A stretch of DNA of 40,071 bases from an uncultured Anaerolineaceae bacterium (GCA_937967805.1 CALBTC010000136.1:1-40071); one strand, 5' to 3'. Shown: positions 29,787-38,765, counted from the stretch's first letter. Notes: generated from the letters alone by a model not told the origin. Translations and numbers: made by a program.

Positions 29787-32144
29787 ATGAATCAGCCCCG
29801 CAAAATCTCAATCATCGGTGGTGGTCCTGGCGGCTTGTACACGGCCGTTCTCCTCAAAAAAGCGTGGCCTGAAGATGACATTACCGTCTACGAGCGCAAC
29901 CGGGCCGACGATACCTTCGGTTTTGGCGTCGTTTTCTCTGATGAAACGTTGGGCATCTTCAAAACGTACGACGCGCCCTCCTATGAAGCGATCCGGCGCA
30001 ACTTCGCCTATTGGGACGATGTGGAAATCCGGTTCAAAGGGGAAACGTTCCGCTGTGCGGGCAATGGGTTCGCCGGCTGTTCGCGCCAATCACTCCTGCT
30101 GCTGTTGCAGGAGCGGTGCCGCGAACTAGGCGTCTGCCTACAATTTCAATATGAATTTGAACCGGCTAATCTGGCCCAGGAGCCTTTTGCCTCTAGCGAC
30201 CTCATCGTCGCTGCCGACGGCATCAACAGCAAAATTCGGGAAGCGCACAAGGATTATTTTGGTACGGCCGTCGACCTGCGACAAAATTACTTCTGCTGGC
30301 TCGGCTCCACGCGTGAATTGGACGCCTTCAAATACTTTTTCCGTGAAACGCCGCACGGCCCCATTGTCGCCCACTGCTACCAATATGAGCCCGGCATGTC
30401 TACCTGGGTCATCGAAATGCCGCCCGGCACCTACTTTGGCCACCAATTCGACCAACTGAGCGATTGGGATGGCGAACACATCCCTGTTTTGGTCGACATT
30501 TTTGCCCAAGAGCTGGACGGCCATCCTCTTATCGACAATCGCTCTCTATGGCGGCGTTTCCCCACCATCACCAATAAAACGTGGGTGATGGACAACGTTG
30601 TGCTGCTGGGGGATGCCAAAGCAACAGCCCACTATTCCATCGGCTCCGGCACCAAGCTGGCGATGGAAGACGCCATCTCTCTGCTTGAATGCCTGCGCCA
30701 GGCCGGCTCCCGCAACGAAGCTTTACTTCTTTACGACACGGACCGCCGCGATGAAGTGGGTAAAACACAGCATACGGCCAACGTTTCTTTGGCCTGGTTT
30801 GAGGCGTTGGAGCGGCACTGGCAGCTCGATCCGCTGCAATTTGCCTTCGGCGTCATGTCCCGCGCCAAGAGCATGACCTATGAAGAACTGCTCGTGCGCG
30901 ACGAATCGTTTGTCAAGCCGGTGCAGCAATGGTTCATCCGGCAGGTGCGCCAAGGCGGGTTCAGTGTGGCGGCTAACACACCGCCCATGTTTACCCCTTT
31001 CCGTTTGCGTGAGATGATGGTGCCAAACCGGGTGGTGGTTTCGCCAATGGCCCAATATACGGCCGTGGACGGCGTTCCCAACGATTGGCATTTTGTCCAT
31101 CTCGGCAGCCGGGCCATCGGCGGCGCCGGCCTGCTCTTTGTAGAAATGACCTGCCCCTCGCCCGATGCGCGCATCACCCCCGGCTGCACCGGCCTCTGGA
31201 ACGAAGCGCAGTGCCACGAATTTAAACGCATTGTCGATTTTGTCCACGCCCACAGCCAGACCAAGATTTGTATGCAGCTCGGCCACGCCGGGCGCAAAGG
31301 CTCTACCCAGCTTCTGTGGCAAGATGCGGACAAACCACTGCCCAATCCGGACGACAATTGGCCGCTCGTCTCCGCCTCGCCTTTGCCTTACTATCCTGAT
31401 GAAAGCCAGACGCCCAAGGCTCTGACGCGGGCCGGCATGGACAAGATCATCGCCGATTTTGTACGCGCCACCCGCTACGCTGAAGCAGCCGGCTTCGACA
31501 TGCTGGAAATCCACATGGCGCATGGCTACCTGCTTGCCAGCTTCATCTCCCCCCTCACCAACCGACGCGCCGACGCCTATGGCGGCCCGATAGAAAACCG
31601 CCTGCGCTTCCCGCTGGAGCTGTTCCGCGCCTGCCGCGCCGCCTGGCCAGCGCACAAACCGATGTCGGTGCGCGTCTCCGCCTCCGACTGGCATCCAGGC
31701 GGCCTCACTGAAGCAGACCTGACCAAAATGGCGCATCTATTCAAGGAGGCGGGTGTCGATTTGATGGACGTCTCCAGTGGACAAACGGTACCTGAGCAGA
31801 AGCCGGTATACGGCCGTATGTACCAAACTCCCTTCGCCGACCAAATCCGGCACGAAGTGGGAATCGCCACCATGGCTGTCGGCGCCATCACCACCCCGGA
31901 TCAGGTCAACACCATTCTCCTGCAGGGCCGCGCCGATTTGGTTGCGCTGGCCCGGCCCCACCTGTCTAATCCCTACTTCACGTTACAAGCCGCCGCCCAT
32001 TACCAATACAGACCACACCAGTGGCCCGACCAATATCTCAGCGGCAAAGCCCAGGCATTCCGCGAAGCCGAAAAAGCCCAGATCAAATGGCTGGAAGAGA
32101 GACAACAGCTCAAGCCAGCTTCCCATCAAGTGATCAGTGAATAG
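29787..32144 (+). CDS. Bifunctional anthraniloyl-CoA monooxygenase / enoate reductase (salicylyl-CoA 5-hydroxylase-like)
   Basis: The protein is 785 aa from ATG 29787, which has AGAGGCAG upstream; a GTG 33 bp earlier is weaker. Residues 1-390 are a FAD-dependent aromatic hydroxylase: GGGPGGLY at 11-18, then VVLLGDAKATAHYSIGSGTK, the GD motif that closes FAD binding. Residues ~400-740 form an Old Yellow Enzyme domain (MFTPFRLREMMVPNRVV, EIHMAHGYLLASF, DAYGGPIENRLRF). This fusion and size match 2-aminobenzoyl-CoA monooxygenase/reductase of Azoarcus evansii. That enzyme hydroxylates and then reduces anthraniloyl-CoA to a 2-amino-5-oxocyclohexene-carboxyl-CoA using O2 and NADH. Benzoyl- or salicylyl-CoA are alternative substrates. 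It is the first gene of the plus-strand operon; its last codons run into heptad repeats. Confidence 0.93.
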   Translation: MNQPRKISIIGGGPGGLYTAVLLKKAWPEDDITVYERNRADDTFGFGVVFSDETLGIFKTYDAPSYEAIRRNFAYWDDVEIRFKGETFRCAGNGFAGCSRQSLLLLLQERCRELGVCLQFQYEFEPANLAQEPFASSDLIVAADGINSKIREAHKDYFGTAVDLRQNYFCWLGSTRELDAFKYFFRETPHGPIVAHCYQYEPGMSTWVIEMPPGTYFGHQFDQLSDWDGEHIPVLVDIFAQELDGHPLIDNRSLWRRFPTITNKTWVMDNVVLLGDAKATAHYSIGSGTKLAMEDAISLLECLRQAGSRNEALLLYDTDRRDEVGKTQHTANVSLAWFEALERHWQLDPLQFAFGVMSRAKSMTYEELLVRDESFVKPVQQWFIRQVRQGGFSVAANTPPMFTPFRLREMMVPNRVVVSPMAQYTAVDGVPNDWHFVHLGSRAIGGAGLLFVEMTCPSPDARITPGCTGLWNEAQCHEFKRIVDFVHAHSQTKICMQLGHAGRKGSTQLLWQDADKPLPNPDDNWPLVSASPLPYYPDESQTPKALTRAGMDKIIADFVRATRYAEAAGFDMLEIHMAHGYLLASFISPLTNRRADAYGGPIENRLRFPLELFRACRAAWPAHKPMSVRVSASDWHPGGLTEADLTKMAHLFKEAGVDLMDVSSGQTVPEQKPVYGRMYQTPFADQIRHEVGIATMAVGAITTPDQVNTILLQGRADLVALARPHLSNPYFTLQAAAHYQYRPHQWPDQYLSGKAQAFREAEKAQIKWLEERQQLKPASHQVISE

Positions 32145-32149
32145 AAAGG

Positions 32150-32222
32150 GGTAATCGGTAAACGGGTATCGGTAACCGGTGCATAAGCCGATTACCGGCT
32201 CCTAATTACCGGCTACCGAAAA
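32150..32222. repeat. Heptamer tandem repeat with inverted halves
   Basis: GGTAATC, GGTAAAC, GGGTATC, GGTAACC and GGTGCAT are followed by the complementary sense TTACCGG, CTCCTAA, TTACCGG and CTACCGA. GGTAATCGG early in the array pairs with CCGATTACC later. It fills the 90-bp gap between the monooxygenase and ligase genes and ends at the ligase ribosome site. Confidence 0.8.
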
Positions 32223-32234
32223 CGGAGAAAAAAA

Positions 32235-33776
32235 ATGAGAGCCGACAACCTCCCCCTTCACTACAATGCCGTAGAAATTTTGGAGCACAACCTGGCTGAA
32301 CGCGCCGGCAAAGAAGCATTGTTCAGCCCTTCGCGCACGCTCACCTTCCAACAAGTGAATGATGAGGTCAATCAGGTTGCCAACGCCCTGAAGAAGCTGG
32401 ATGTCCGCATCGGCGAAGTTGTGGGGATTCTCACTTACGACACGCCGGAGTGGGTCACCACCTTCTTTGGCACGCTAAAAATTGGGGCGGTGTCGCTGGG
32501 GCTGAACACTCTGCTGATGCCCGGTGAGTACGATTACATCTTGCGTGACAGCCACGCCCGGGTCATCGTCGTCCATGAAGCGTTGCTGTCCAAAATCGCC
32601 GAAATTCGCGAAGACCAACCCTTCCTCGAACACGTCATCGTCATCGGTAAAGGAAACGGCGCCACGAGTTACACGGACTGGATCGCCGACGAAGCAACCG
32701 AATGCGAGCGCGTCGACACCCATCGCGAAGATTTTGCCACGCTCAACTACTCCAGCGGTACAACAGGCCAGCCCAAAGGCATTCCCCACGCCCACAAAGA
32801 TTTACCCCTCACGGCGCAGTTGTGGGGGGTCAATGTGCTCGGTTTGCAAGAAAGCGACCGCACGCTGGCCGTTGCCAAGCTGTTCTTCACGTTTGGCACG
32901 GGCGGCAACTTGCTCTTTCCCTGGTATGTCGGCGCGAGCGTGGTGCTCTATCCCGGTGCACCACGCAACATCACCAACGTGCTGGATTTGATTGTGCAGT
33001 TCCGGCCCACCGTTTTCTACAATGCTCCTACCGGTTACGCCATGGCTTTAGCCCTGCCCGATCTGGTTGAAAAGTATGATCTCTCTTCGCTACGTCTGTG
33101 CGTCTCGGCCGGTGAAGCATTGCCTGCCCCCATCTGGCATCAATGGCAAGAGCGCACAGGGCTGGAAATTATTGACGGCATTGGCTGTACTGAAATCTAC
33201 CACATCTTCATTTCTAACCGGCCAGGGGACATTCGCCCCGGCAGCAGCGGCAAACCAGTCAAGGGGTTTGATCTCAAGATCATCGGCGAAAATGGACAGG
33301 AAGTGATGCAAGGGGAGGTTGGCAATTTGCTGGTGCGCGGTGAAACGACGGCTTCTTTTTATCTGCATCAATACCAGAAGAGCCGGCAAACGTTTCAGGG
33401 GGAATGGCTCTTTACCGGGGACAAATATTACGTGGATGATGATGGCTATTATTGGCACGCCGGCCGGTCCGACGACATGATCAAGGCAGGCGGCATTTGG
33501 GTCTCACCAATGGAAGTGGAAAGCACCCTCATCAGCCATCCCGCGGTGGTGGAATGCGCCGTGGTGGCCAAAGCAGACCAATCTGACCTGTACAAGCCAA
33601 AAGCGTTTGTTGTTTTAAAACCGGAATATGAACCGTCGGCGGCAATGGAACAGGAGCTGATACAGTATGCGCGGGAGAAGATGGCTGATTACAAACGGCC
33701 GCGTTGGGTTGAGTTTGTCGAGGAGCTGCCCAAAACGGCAACGGGCAAGATTCAGCGTTTTAAGTTGAGGGAATAA
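32235..33776 (+). CDS. Aryl-acid CoA ligase (2-aminobenzoate/benzoate-CoA ligase family)
   Basis: This 513-aa ANL-superfamily enzyme has the phosphate loop YSSGTTGQPKG near 172-182, GIGCTEIYHIF, FTGDKYYVDDDGYYWHAGRSD and the C-terminal catalytic lysine in TATGKIQRFK. The N-terminal wording (NAVEILEHNLAERAGKEAL) is that of benzoate-CoA ligases. It would adenylate an aromatic acid with ATP and transfer it to CoA, making the substrate of the adjacent monooxygenase. A GGAGAAA ribosome site precedes the ATG. Anthranilate is the favoured substrate by context. It is the only long gene in this locus with no exact ACGGCCGT. Confidence 0.93.
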   Translation: MRADNLPLHYNAVEILEHNLAERAGKEALFSPSRTLTFQQVNDEVNQVANALKKLDVRIGEVVGILTYDTPEWVTTFFGTLKIGAVSLGLNTLLMPGEYDYILRDSHARVIVVHEALLSKIAEIREDQPFLEHVIVIGKGNGATSYTDWIADEATECERVDTHREDFATLNYSSGTTGQPKGIPHAHKDLPLTAQLWGVNVLGLQESDRTLAVAKLFFTFGTGGNLLFPWYVGASVVLYPGAPRNITNVLDLIVQFRPTVFYNAPTGYAMALALPDLVEKYDLSSLRLCVSAGEALPAPIWHQWQERTGLEIIDGIGCTEIYHIFISNRPGDIRPGSSGKPVKGFDLKIIGENGQEVMQGEVGNLLVRGETTASFYLHQYQKSRQTFQGEWLFTGDKYYVDDDGYYWHAGRSDDMIKAGGIWVSPMEVESTLISHPAVVECAVVAKADQSDLYKPKAFVVLKPEYEPSAAMEQELIQYAREKMADYKRPRWVEFVEELPKTATGKIQRFKLRE

Positions 33777-33788
33777 CGGATTCCTCGT

Positions 33789-36700
33789 ATGAATGAACGA
33801 AAAATCTCGCTGAACGATAAATATTTGCAGGAAGAGGGCACCATTATTTTGACGGGGGTGCAGGCATTGGTGCGCCTGCCTTTGGATCAACAGCGGGCGG
33901 ACGTGCGGGCGGGGTTGAACACGGCCGTTTTCATTTCCGGCTACCGTGGCTCGCCGGTCGGCGGGCTGGATACGCTCCTCGCACAAAACCAGGCGCTGTT
34001 GGACCAACATCAGGTTGTGTTTGTGCCGGGCGTGAATGAAGATTTGGGGGCAACGGCCGTCTGGGGCAGCCAGATGGCCAATTTGCTGCCGCAGCCCAAG
34101 TACGACGGCGTGCTGGGCATGTGGTACGGCAAGTCGCCCGGCGTTGATCGCACGGGAGATGTGTTTAAACACGCCAACTTTTTTGGCGTGGGCCAATACG
34201 GCGGTGTGCTGGCCGTCGCCGGAGATGACCCCGTGGCCAAATCTTCGACGCTGCCGGGCATGTCGGAACTCGCCTTGTTTGATGCCAACATGCCGATTTT
34301 GTATCCAGGCACGGTGCAGGAGATTATTGAGTACGGCCGTTATGGTTTTGAGCTGTCGCGCTATGCCGGCTTGTGGACGGGGTTTAAGATTGTGACCAAT
34401 TTAGCCGATGCCTACTGCACGGCGCAGGTTCACCCCATCGACGACATTGCGAAGCCGGAATTTGCCTGGAACGGCCGTCCCTGGCAGCCAACCCAAGACC
34501 CCCGCCTCGTAGCCCCGTTCTCCCTGGATTTGGAACGCGAGATCAACGAAGGGCGCTTGCAGGCGGCGCAGCGGTTTGCCGCCGCCAACCATCTCAATAA
34601 GATCACCGTTTCGTCGGCAGATGATCGCATCGGCATTGTTGCGCCGGGCAAGACCTATTTCGACGTGCGCGAGGCACTCTACCAAATGGGCCTGAACGAT
34701 GAAGCCTTGCGCCAAAACGGCGTCCGTCTGCTAAAAATCGGCATGCCGTTCCCTTTGGAGCCGGCGATTGTGCGCCAATTTGCGCGGGGGCTGGCGGAGA
34801 TTGTGGTGGTGGAAGAGAAACGGCCGTTTGTCGAGCTGTTCGTCCGCGATATTTTGTATGGTCTGGCGGAACGGCCGTCAGTCATTGGCAAAAAAGATGC
34901 CGAAGACAATCCCCTGATCCCCGCCTACGGCGAACTCGATCCCGACATATTATGGACCATCCTGCATAAGCTCCTCGCCCCCAAAATCCCCAACCTTCAA
35001 CCGCCCATGAACCAGTTACCATTAACAATTAACCATTTACCATTAGCCTTAGCCTCCGCCCGCCAGCCTTACTTCTGCTCCGGCTGCCCGCACAACCGCT
35101 CCACCAACGTCCCCGAAGGTGCCATTGCCGGTGGCGGCATCGGTTGTCATGGCATGGCGTTGACGATGGAGCGCAACACCTGGGGGATTACCCACATGGG
35201 GGGCGAAGGGGCACAGTGGGTTGGTGCGTCTTACTTCAGCCAGATGCCCCACATGTATCAAAATTTGGGAGACGGCACGCTGTTCCACTCCGGCACCCTG
35301 GCCATTCGGCAGGCCGTCGCTGCGAACGCAAACATCACCTACAAGATTTTATACAATACGGCCGTGGCCATGACGGGCGGGCAGCCGGTTGACGGCAGCA
35401 TGTCCGTGCCCAAATTGACCCAGGCGCTACAAGCGGAAGGGGTGCAAAAAATCATTGTTTGCGCCGACGACACCGACAAATACATACCCGGCGCAACCTG
35501 GGCAGAGGGCACGGCCGTTTGGCCGCGTGAAAAGTTGGATGAAGCCCAAGAAACGCTGCGCGACACGCCCGGCGTTACCGTTCTTATTTACGACCAGGCG
35601 TGCGCGGCAGACCTGCGGCGCAAACGGCGGCGGGGGCAGGCCCCAGACCCGCCCCGGCGCGTTTTTATCAACGAGTATGTCTGTGAAGGGTGCGGCGACT
35701 GCGGTGTCAAATCGAACTGCCTCAGCGTCTTTCCTGTGGAAACGGAATACGGCCGTAAAACCCAAATCCACCAATCCTCCTGCAACAAAGATTACACCTG
35801 CCTGGAAGGAGATTGCCCCGCTTTTGTAACAGTTATCGGTCATCCGTCAGTGGTAAACGGTAAACAGTTCCAAAAGCGAATACGCAGTACGCGATACGTA
35901 ATAGAAGATTTACCCAATCCCCCTACCATCCCCCAAGAAGCAAACATTTATTTAACCGGTATCGGCGGCACGGGGGTAGTAACGGTGAACCAGATTTTGG
36001 CCACGGCCATTCTCATTGAGGGCAAGGTGGCGCAAAGCTTAGACCAGACCGGGCTGAGCCAGAAGGGCGGCCCTGTCGTTTCCCATCTCAAAGTGCTGGC
36101 CGAAGACCGTGCCGCCTCTAACAAAATCGGCCAGGGACAGGCGGATGCGCTGCTGATTTTTGATATCCTTACCGGGACGACGGAAGCGAATCTGAGCAAA
36201 GCCAACCCTGAGCGCACAACGGCCGTTGTCTCTATGAGCAAGGTGCCCACCGGCAAGATGGTTTCCGATACGGCCGTGACCTTCCCCCAAAACGATCTGT
36301 TCACCACCCGCCTCAACCTTGTCACCAAAGCAGAAGAAAATGTCTACTTTGATGCGATTGCCCTGGCTGAAACGCTCTTTGGCTCTCACCTGATAGCTAA
36401 CATGATGGTCGTCGGCGCGGCTTACCAAAAAGGGCTGCTGCCTATGTCTGCTGAAGCGATAGAACAGGCGATTGCCCTTAACCGGGTAGCAGTTGAAAAG
36501 AACCAGCAGGCGTTTCGCTACGGCCGTTTACTCGTCGCCGATCCGGAAAAAGCCGCGGAAATGGTTGCCCCCCCGCCCGCCGCCCGGCCCAAACCGGCGC
36601 CGCTCTCGGCCGCCGCCCAGGCTATCGTCAACAGCGTCGGCGCCGAAGGGGAGCTGCGCCGTCTGCTGGAAATTCGCATACCGGAGCTGATCGCTTACCA

Positions 36701-37280
36701 AAATGAAGCGTATGCTCGTGACTACGCCCAATTTGTGCACAAAACATTGGCCGCTGAACTCAAATTGGACACACCCGAGACGCCGCTCAGCGAAGCGGTG
36801 GCCCGCTACCTGTTCAAATTGATGGCCTATAAAGATGAGTATGAAGTGGCCCGTCTCTCACTCAAGCCGGAATTTAAGCAGGCGCTGCACACCCAATTTG
36901 GCCATGAGGCCAAAGTTAGTTACCAACTGCATCCTCCCTTTTTGCGGGCGCTGGGGGTGAATAAAAAAATTGGCTTTGGCCAATGGTTTGACCATGTGTA
37001 CCGGCTGCTTTACGCGCTGCGCCGCCTGCGCCATACGCCGCTGGACCTGTTCGGCTATGCTCATATGCGCCGGGTGGAACGGGAACTGATTGAGGAGTAC
37101 CAGTCGCTCATTGAAGCTGAACTGATGAACTTGACGCCTGAAACGCACCAAACGGCCGTTAAACTGGCTCAGACGCCGGACATCATTCGTGGCTATGAAG
37201 AAATTAAGCTGGGTAATGTGGCGCAGTTTAGAGAGCGAGTAGAAGCGATTAAAAGGGAAGCGGCCGTTGTAAACCGTTAA
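33789..37280 (+). CDS. Fused indolepyruvate:ferredoxin oxidoreductase (IorA-IorB type) with repeat-derived insertions
   Basis: This 1163-aa single-chain 2-oxoacid oxidoreductase has an N-terminal TPP-enzyme pyrimidine-like domain (AVFISGYRGSPVGGLDTLL) and a TPP-binding domain (CSGCPHNRSTNVPEG near 429, GGGIGCHGMAL). Ferredoxin-like cysteines follow (CEGCGDC near 632 and another cluster by CNKDYTCLEGDC). Next comes the gamma/IorB domain (YLTGIGGTGVV near 722) and a C-terminal helical DUF6537-like region. It would decarboxylate an aryl-2-oxoacid to aryl-acyl-CoA and reduce ferredoxin, or run as an electron-supplying partner. Heptad repeats are translated at about residues 408-421 and 682-706. 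The gene starts 12 bp after the ligase, in the same operon, and its stop is only 2 bp from the convergent tetR stop. Confidence 0.92.
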   Translation: MNERKISLNDKYLQEEGTIILTGVQALVRLPLDQQRADVRAGLNTAVFISGYRGSPVGGLDTLLAQNQALLDQHQVVFVPGVNEDLGATAVWGSQMANLLPQPKYDGVLGMWYGKSPGVDRTGDVFKHANFFGVGQYGGVLAVAGDDPVAKSSTLPGMSELALFDANMPILYPGTVQEIIEYGRYGFELSRYAGLWTGFKIVTNLADAYCTAQVHPIDDIAKPEFAWNGRPWQPTQDPRLVAPFSLDLEREINEGRLQAAQRFAAANHLNKITVSSADDRIGIVAPGKTYFDVREALYQMGLNDEALRQNGVRLLKIGMPFPLEPAIVRQFARGLAEIVVVEEKRPFVELFVRDILYGLAERPSVIGKKDAEDNPLIPAYGELDPDILWTILHKLLAPKIPNLQPPMNQLPLTINHLPLALASARQPYFCSGCPHNRSTNVPEGAIAGGGIGCHGMALTMERNTWGITHMGGEGAQWVGASYFSQMPHMYQNLGDGTLFHSGTLAIRQAVAANANITYKILYNTAVAMTGGQPVDGSMSVPKLTQALQAEGVQKIIVCADDTDKYIPGATWAEGTAVWPREKLDEAQETLRDTPGVTVLIYDQACAADLRRKRRRGQAPDPPRRVFINEYVCEGCGDCGVKSNCLSVFPVETEYGRKTQIHQSSCNKDYTCLEGDCPAFVTVIGHPSVVNGKQFQKRIRSTRYVIEDLPNPPTIPQEANIYLTGIGGTGVVTVNQILATAILIEGKVAQSLDQTGLSQKGGPVVSHLKVLAEDRAASNKIGQGQADALLIFDILTGTTEANLSKANPERTTAVVSMSKVPTGKMVSDTAVTFPQNDLFTTRLNLVTKAEENVYFDAIALAETLFGSHLIANMMVVGAAYQKGLLPMSAEAIEQAIALNRVAVEKNQQAFRYGRLLVADPEKAAEMVAPPPAARPKPAPLSAAAQAIVNSVGAEGELRRLLEIRIPELIAYQNEAYARDYAQFVHKTLAAELKLDTPETPLSEAVARYLFKLMAYKDEYEVARLSLKPEFKQALHTQFGHEAKVSYQLHPPFLRALGVNKKIGFGQWFDHVYRLLYALRRLRHTPLDLFGYAHMRRVERELIEEYQSLIEAELMNLTPETHQTAVKLAQTPDIIRGYEEIKLGNVAQFRERVEAIKREAAVVNR
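35011..35052. repeat. Heptamer tandem repeat inside the oxidoreductase gene
   Basis: ACCAGTT, ACCATTA, ACAATTA, ACCATTT, ACCATTA and GCCTTAG run in register at 7 bp. Six units are 42 bases, so the frame is kept and NQLPLTINHLPLALA is encoded, just before the CSGC motif of the TPP domain. Confidence 0.8.
35832..35908. repeat. Second heptamer tract inside the oxidoreductase gene
   Basis: GTTATCG, GTCATCC, GTCAGTG, GTAAACG, GTAAACA, then TACGCAG, TACGCGA and TACGTAA. It encodes a linker (VIGHPSVVNGKQFQK...) between the Fe-S cysteines and the IorB domain, where an insertion should be tolerated. It shares GGTAAAC units with the intergenic arrays. Confidence 0.75.
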
Positions 37281-37282
37281 AT

Positions 37283-37876
37283 TCAATCAGCACGGGCCAC
37301 GCCATCAAAAAACAGAGTAATGACAAAATCGGCGATCTGCTCCGGGCTGCCGAGGACGTTTGCGGCATACGGCCGTAACACAACTTCCACAATGGCCACA
37401 TGCTCCCACGACAGCAGACGGGCATCTTCGGCCAGCACCTCGCCGTTGGCAATGCCATTCCGCAGAATCGCTTCTGCCTGTTTGGGCAAGGCTGCCTGAT
37501 AGGCGCGAATCAGGCGGTCTCGTTCCGGGTCTTGCAAAATGTTGACGTCACGGCGGACCAGGCGCATCAGCTCTTGTTTTCCTGGCGGTTGGTTCAGGAA
37601 AGTAAGGGTGAATTGATGGAGGCGGTCTCGACACGGCCGTTCGGCACTCTCAGCCACCACCTCCGACAGAATGGCACCGATCTCTTCCAGAAAATTGTGC
37701 ATCATTGTCAGATACAACGCTTCTTTGCTGGCAAAATGATGGTAAAGTGCCCCTTTGGTGACAGCGGCCGTTTCCGCAATTTCCGCCATCGTCACATCGG
37801 CATAATTTTTGCTGGTGAACAGGCTCTCGGCCGCCTCAAGGATATTGGCAATGGTTGTGGTGGATTTAGCGTACAT
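37283..37876 (-). CDS. TetR-family transcriptional regulator
   Basis: The protein is 197 aa from the ATG at 37876 (MYAKSTTTIANILEAAESLF). A longer frame to 37918 lacks typical sequence. The N-terminal helix-turn-helix DVTMAEIAETAAVTKGALYHHF and KEALYLTMM are standard for the family, and the C-terminal helices are ligand-binding. It is encoded 46 bp after the amidohydrolase gene on the same strand, probably in one transcript, and a TetR-like palindrome lies at that transcript's promoter. It may be an autoregulated repressor for the amidohydrolase. Its 3' end faces the oxidoreductase gene with a 2-bp gap and no terminator. Confidence 0.93.
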   Translation of the reverse strand: MYAKSTTTIANILEAAESLFTSKNYADVTMAEIAETAAVTKGALYHHFASKEALYLTMMHNFLEEIGAILSEVVAESAERPCRDRLHQFTLTFLNQPPGKQELMRLVRRDVNILQDPERDRLIRAYQAALPKQAEAILRNGIANGEVLAEDARLLSWEHVAIVEVVLRPYAANVLGSPEQIADFVITLFFDGVARAD

Positions 37877-37922
37877 AAACACCGTGCGTCGGGCGTAGAA
37901 AAATCCTACGACCGACAAAAAC

Positions 37923-38765
37923 TTAATCTATTTTCAAGACGCGCCGGGCGTTTTTTAGCAAAATTTTCTCCTGTACAGATTCTTTCAGTCCCAACGTTTC
38001 AAAGTCTCGCAGCCACCGTTCCGGCATGAGGACGGGGTAGTCGGAACCAAACATCACCTTGTCTTGCAAGATAGAGCCGATGTATTTGGTAAGCATCGGT
38101 CGAAAATATTTGGGCGACCAGCCGGATAGATCGACGAAGACATTTCCCTTGTGCAAGGCAACAGAGAGCTGCTCTTCTTGCCAGGGCACCGCCGGGTGGG
38201 CCATGATGATGGTTAAGTTCGGGAAGTCGGCGGCGATGTCGTCAATGTGGGGAATGGGTTGGGAATATTTGAGCTTTTGCCCGCCCCCGCCCGGCTCGCC
38301 GGCGCCGACGCCTGTTTGACCTGAATGAAAGAGGACAGGAATGCGTAATGATGCGGCCGTTTCCCACAATGGGTAAAACATGCGGTCGCTGGGGAAAAAT
38401 GCCTGTGTGGTAGGATGCAGTTTCAAACCGCGCAAGCCCAGCTCTTGAACCGACCGCTCCAACTCCTGGCACGCCGTCTTGCCCTTCCACGGGTCAACCG
38501 AGGCAAAGCCCATAAACTGCTGCGGGAACTTGTTCACCACGCTGGCCACGTAATCATTGCCAATATAGGGCACGCCGCTGGCCGATTCCGCATCAATGGA
38601 AAAGATAACAGCAAAAATATCCAGCGCTTTGTACTTTTCATACATTTCTTCCGGCGTTTTGGGCAGATCGCCTGCGCCAAAATAACCGGCCATATCTTCC
38701 TTTTCTTTGGCCGCTAAATGCCCGGGCGGATCCGGAACATGAACATGAACATCAATGGCTCGCAT
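37923..38765 (-). CDS. Amidohydrolase family protein (TIM-barrel, ACMSD-like)
   Basis: The protein is 280 aa from the ATG at 38765, which has GTGGAGG seven bases upstream; a start four codons earlier is less likely. The metal motif HVHV near residue 7, IIMAHPAVPW and MFGSDYPVLMP (metal Asp) fit the amidohydrolase_2 family. This family includes 2-amino-3-carboxymuconate semialdehyde decarboxylase, resorcylate decarboxylase and 2-pyrone-4,6-dicarboxylate lactonase. A decarboxylase or hydrolase acting on an aromatic-pathway acid is plausible. The gene stands next to the anthraniloyl-CoA locus and is paired with a TetR gene. Confidence 0.9.
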   Translation of the reverse strand: MRAIDVHVHVPDPPGHLAAKEKEDMAGYFGAGDLPKTPEEMYEKYKALDIFAVIFSIDAESASGVPYIGNDYVASVVNKFPQQFMGFASVDPWKGKTACQELERSVQELGLRGLKLHPTTQAFFPSDRMFYPLWETAASLRIPVLFHSGQTGVGAGEPGGGGQKLKYSQPIPHIDDIAADFPNLTIIMAHPAVPWQEEQLSVALHKGNVFVDLSGWSPKYFRPMLTKYIGSILQDKVMFGSDYPVLMPERWLRDFETLGLKESVQEKILLKNARRVLKID

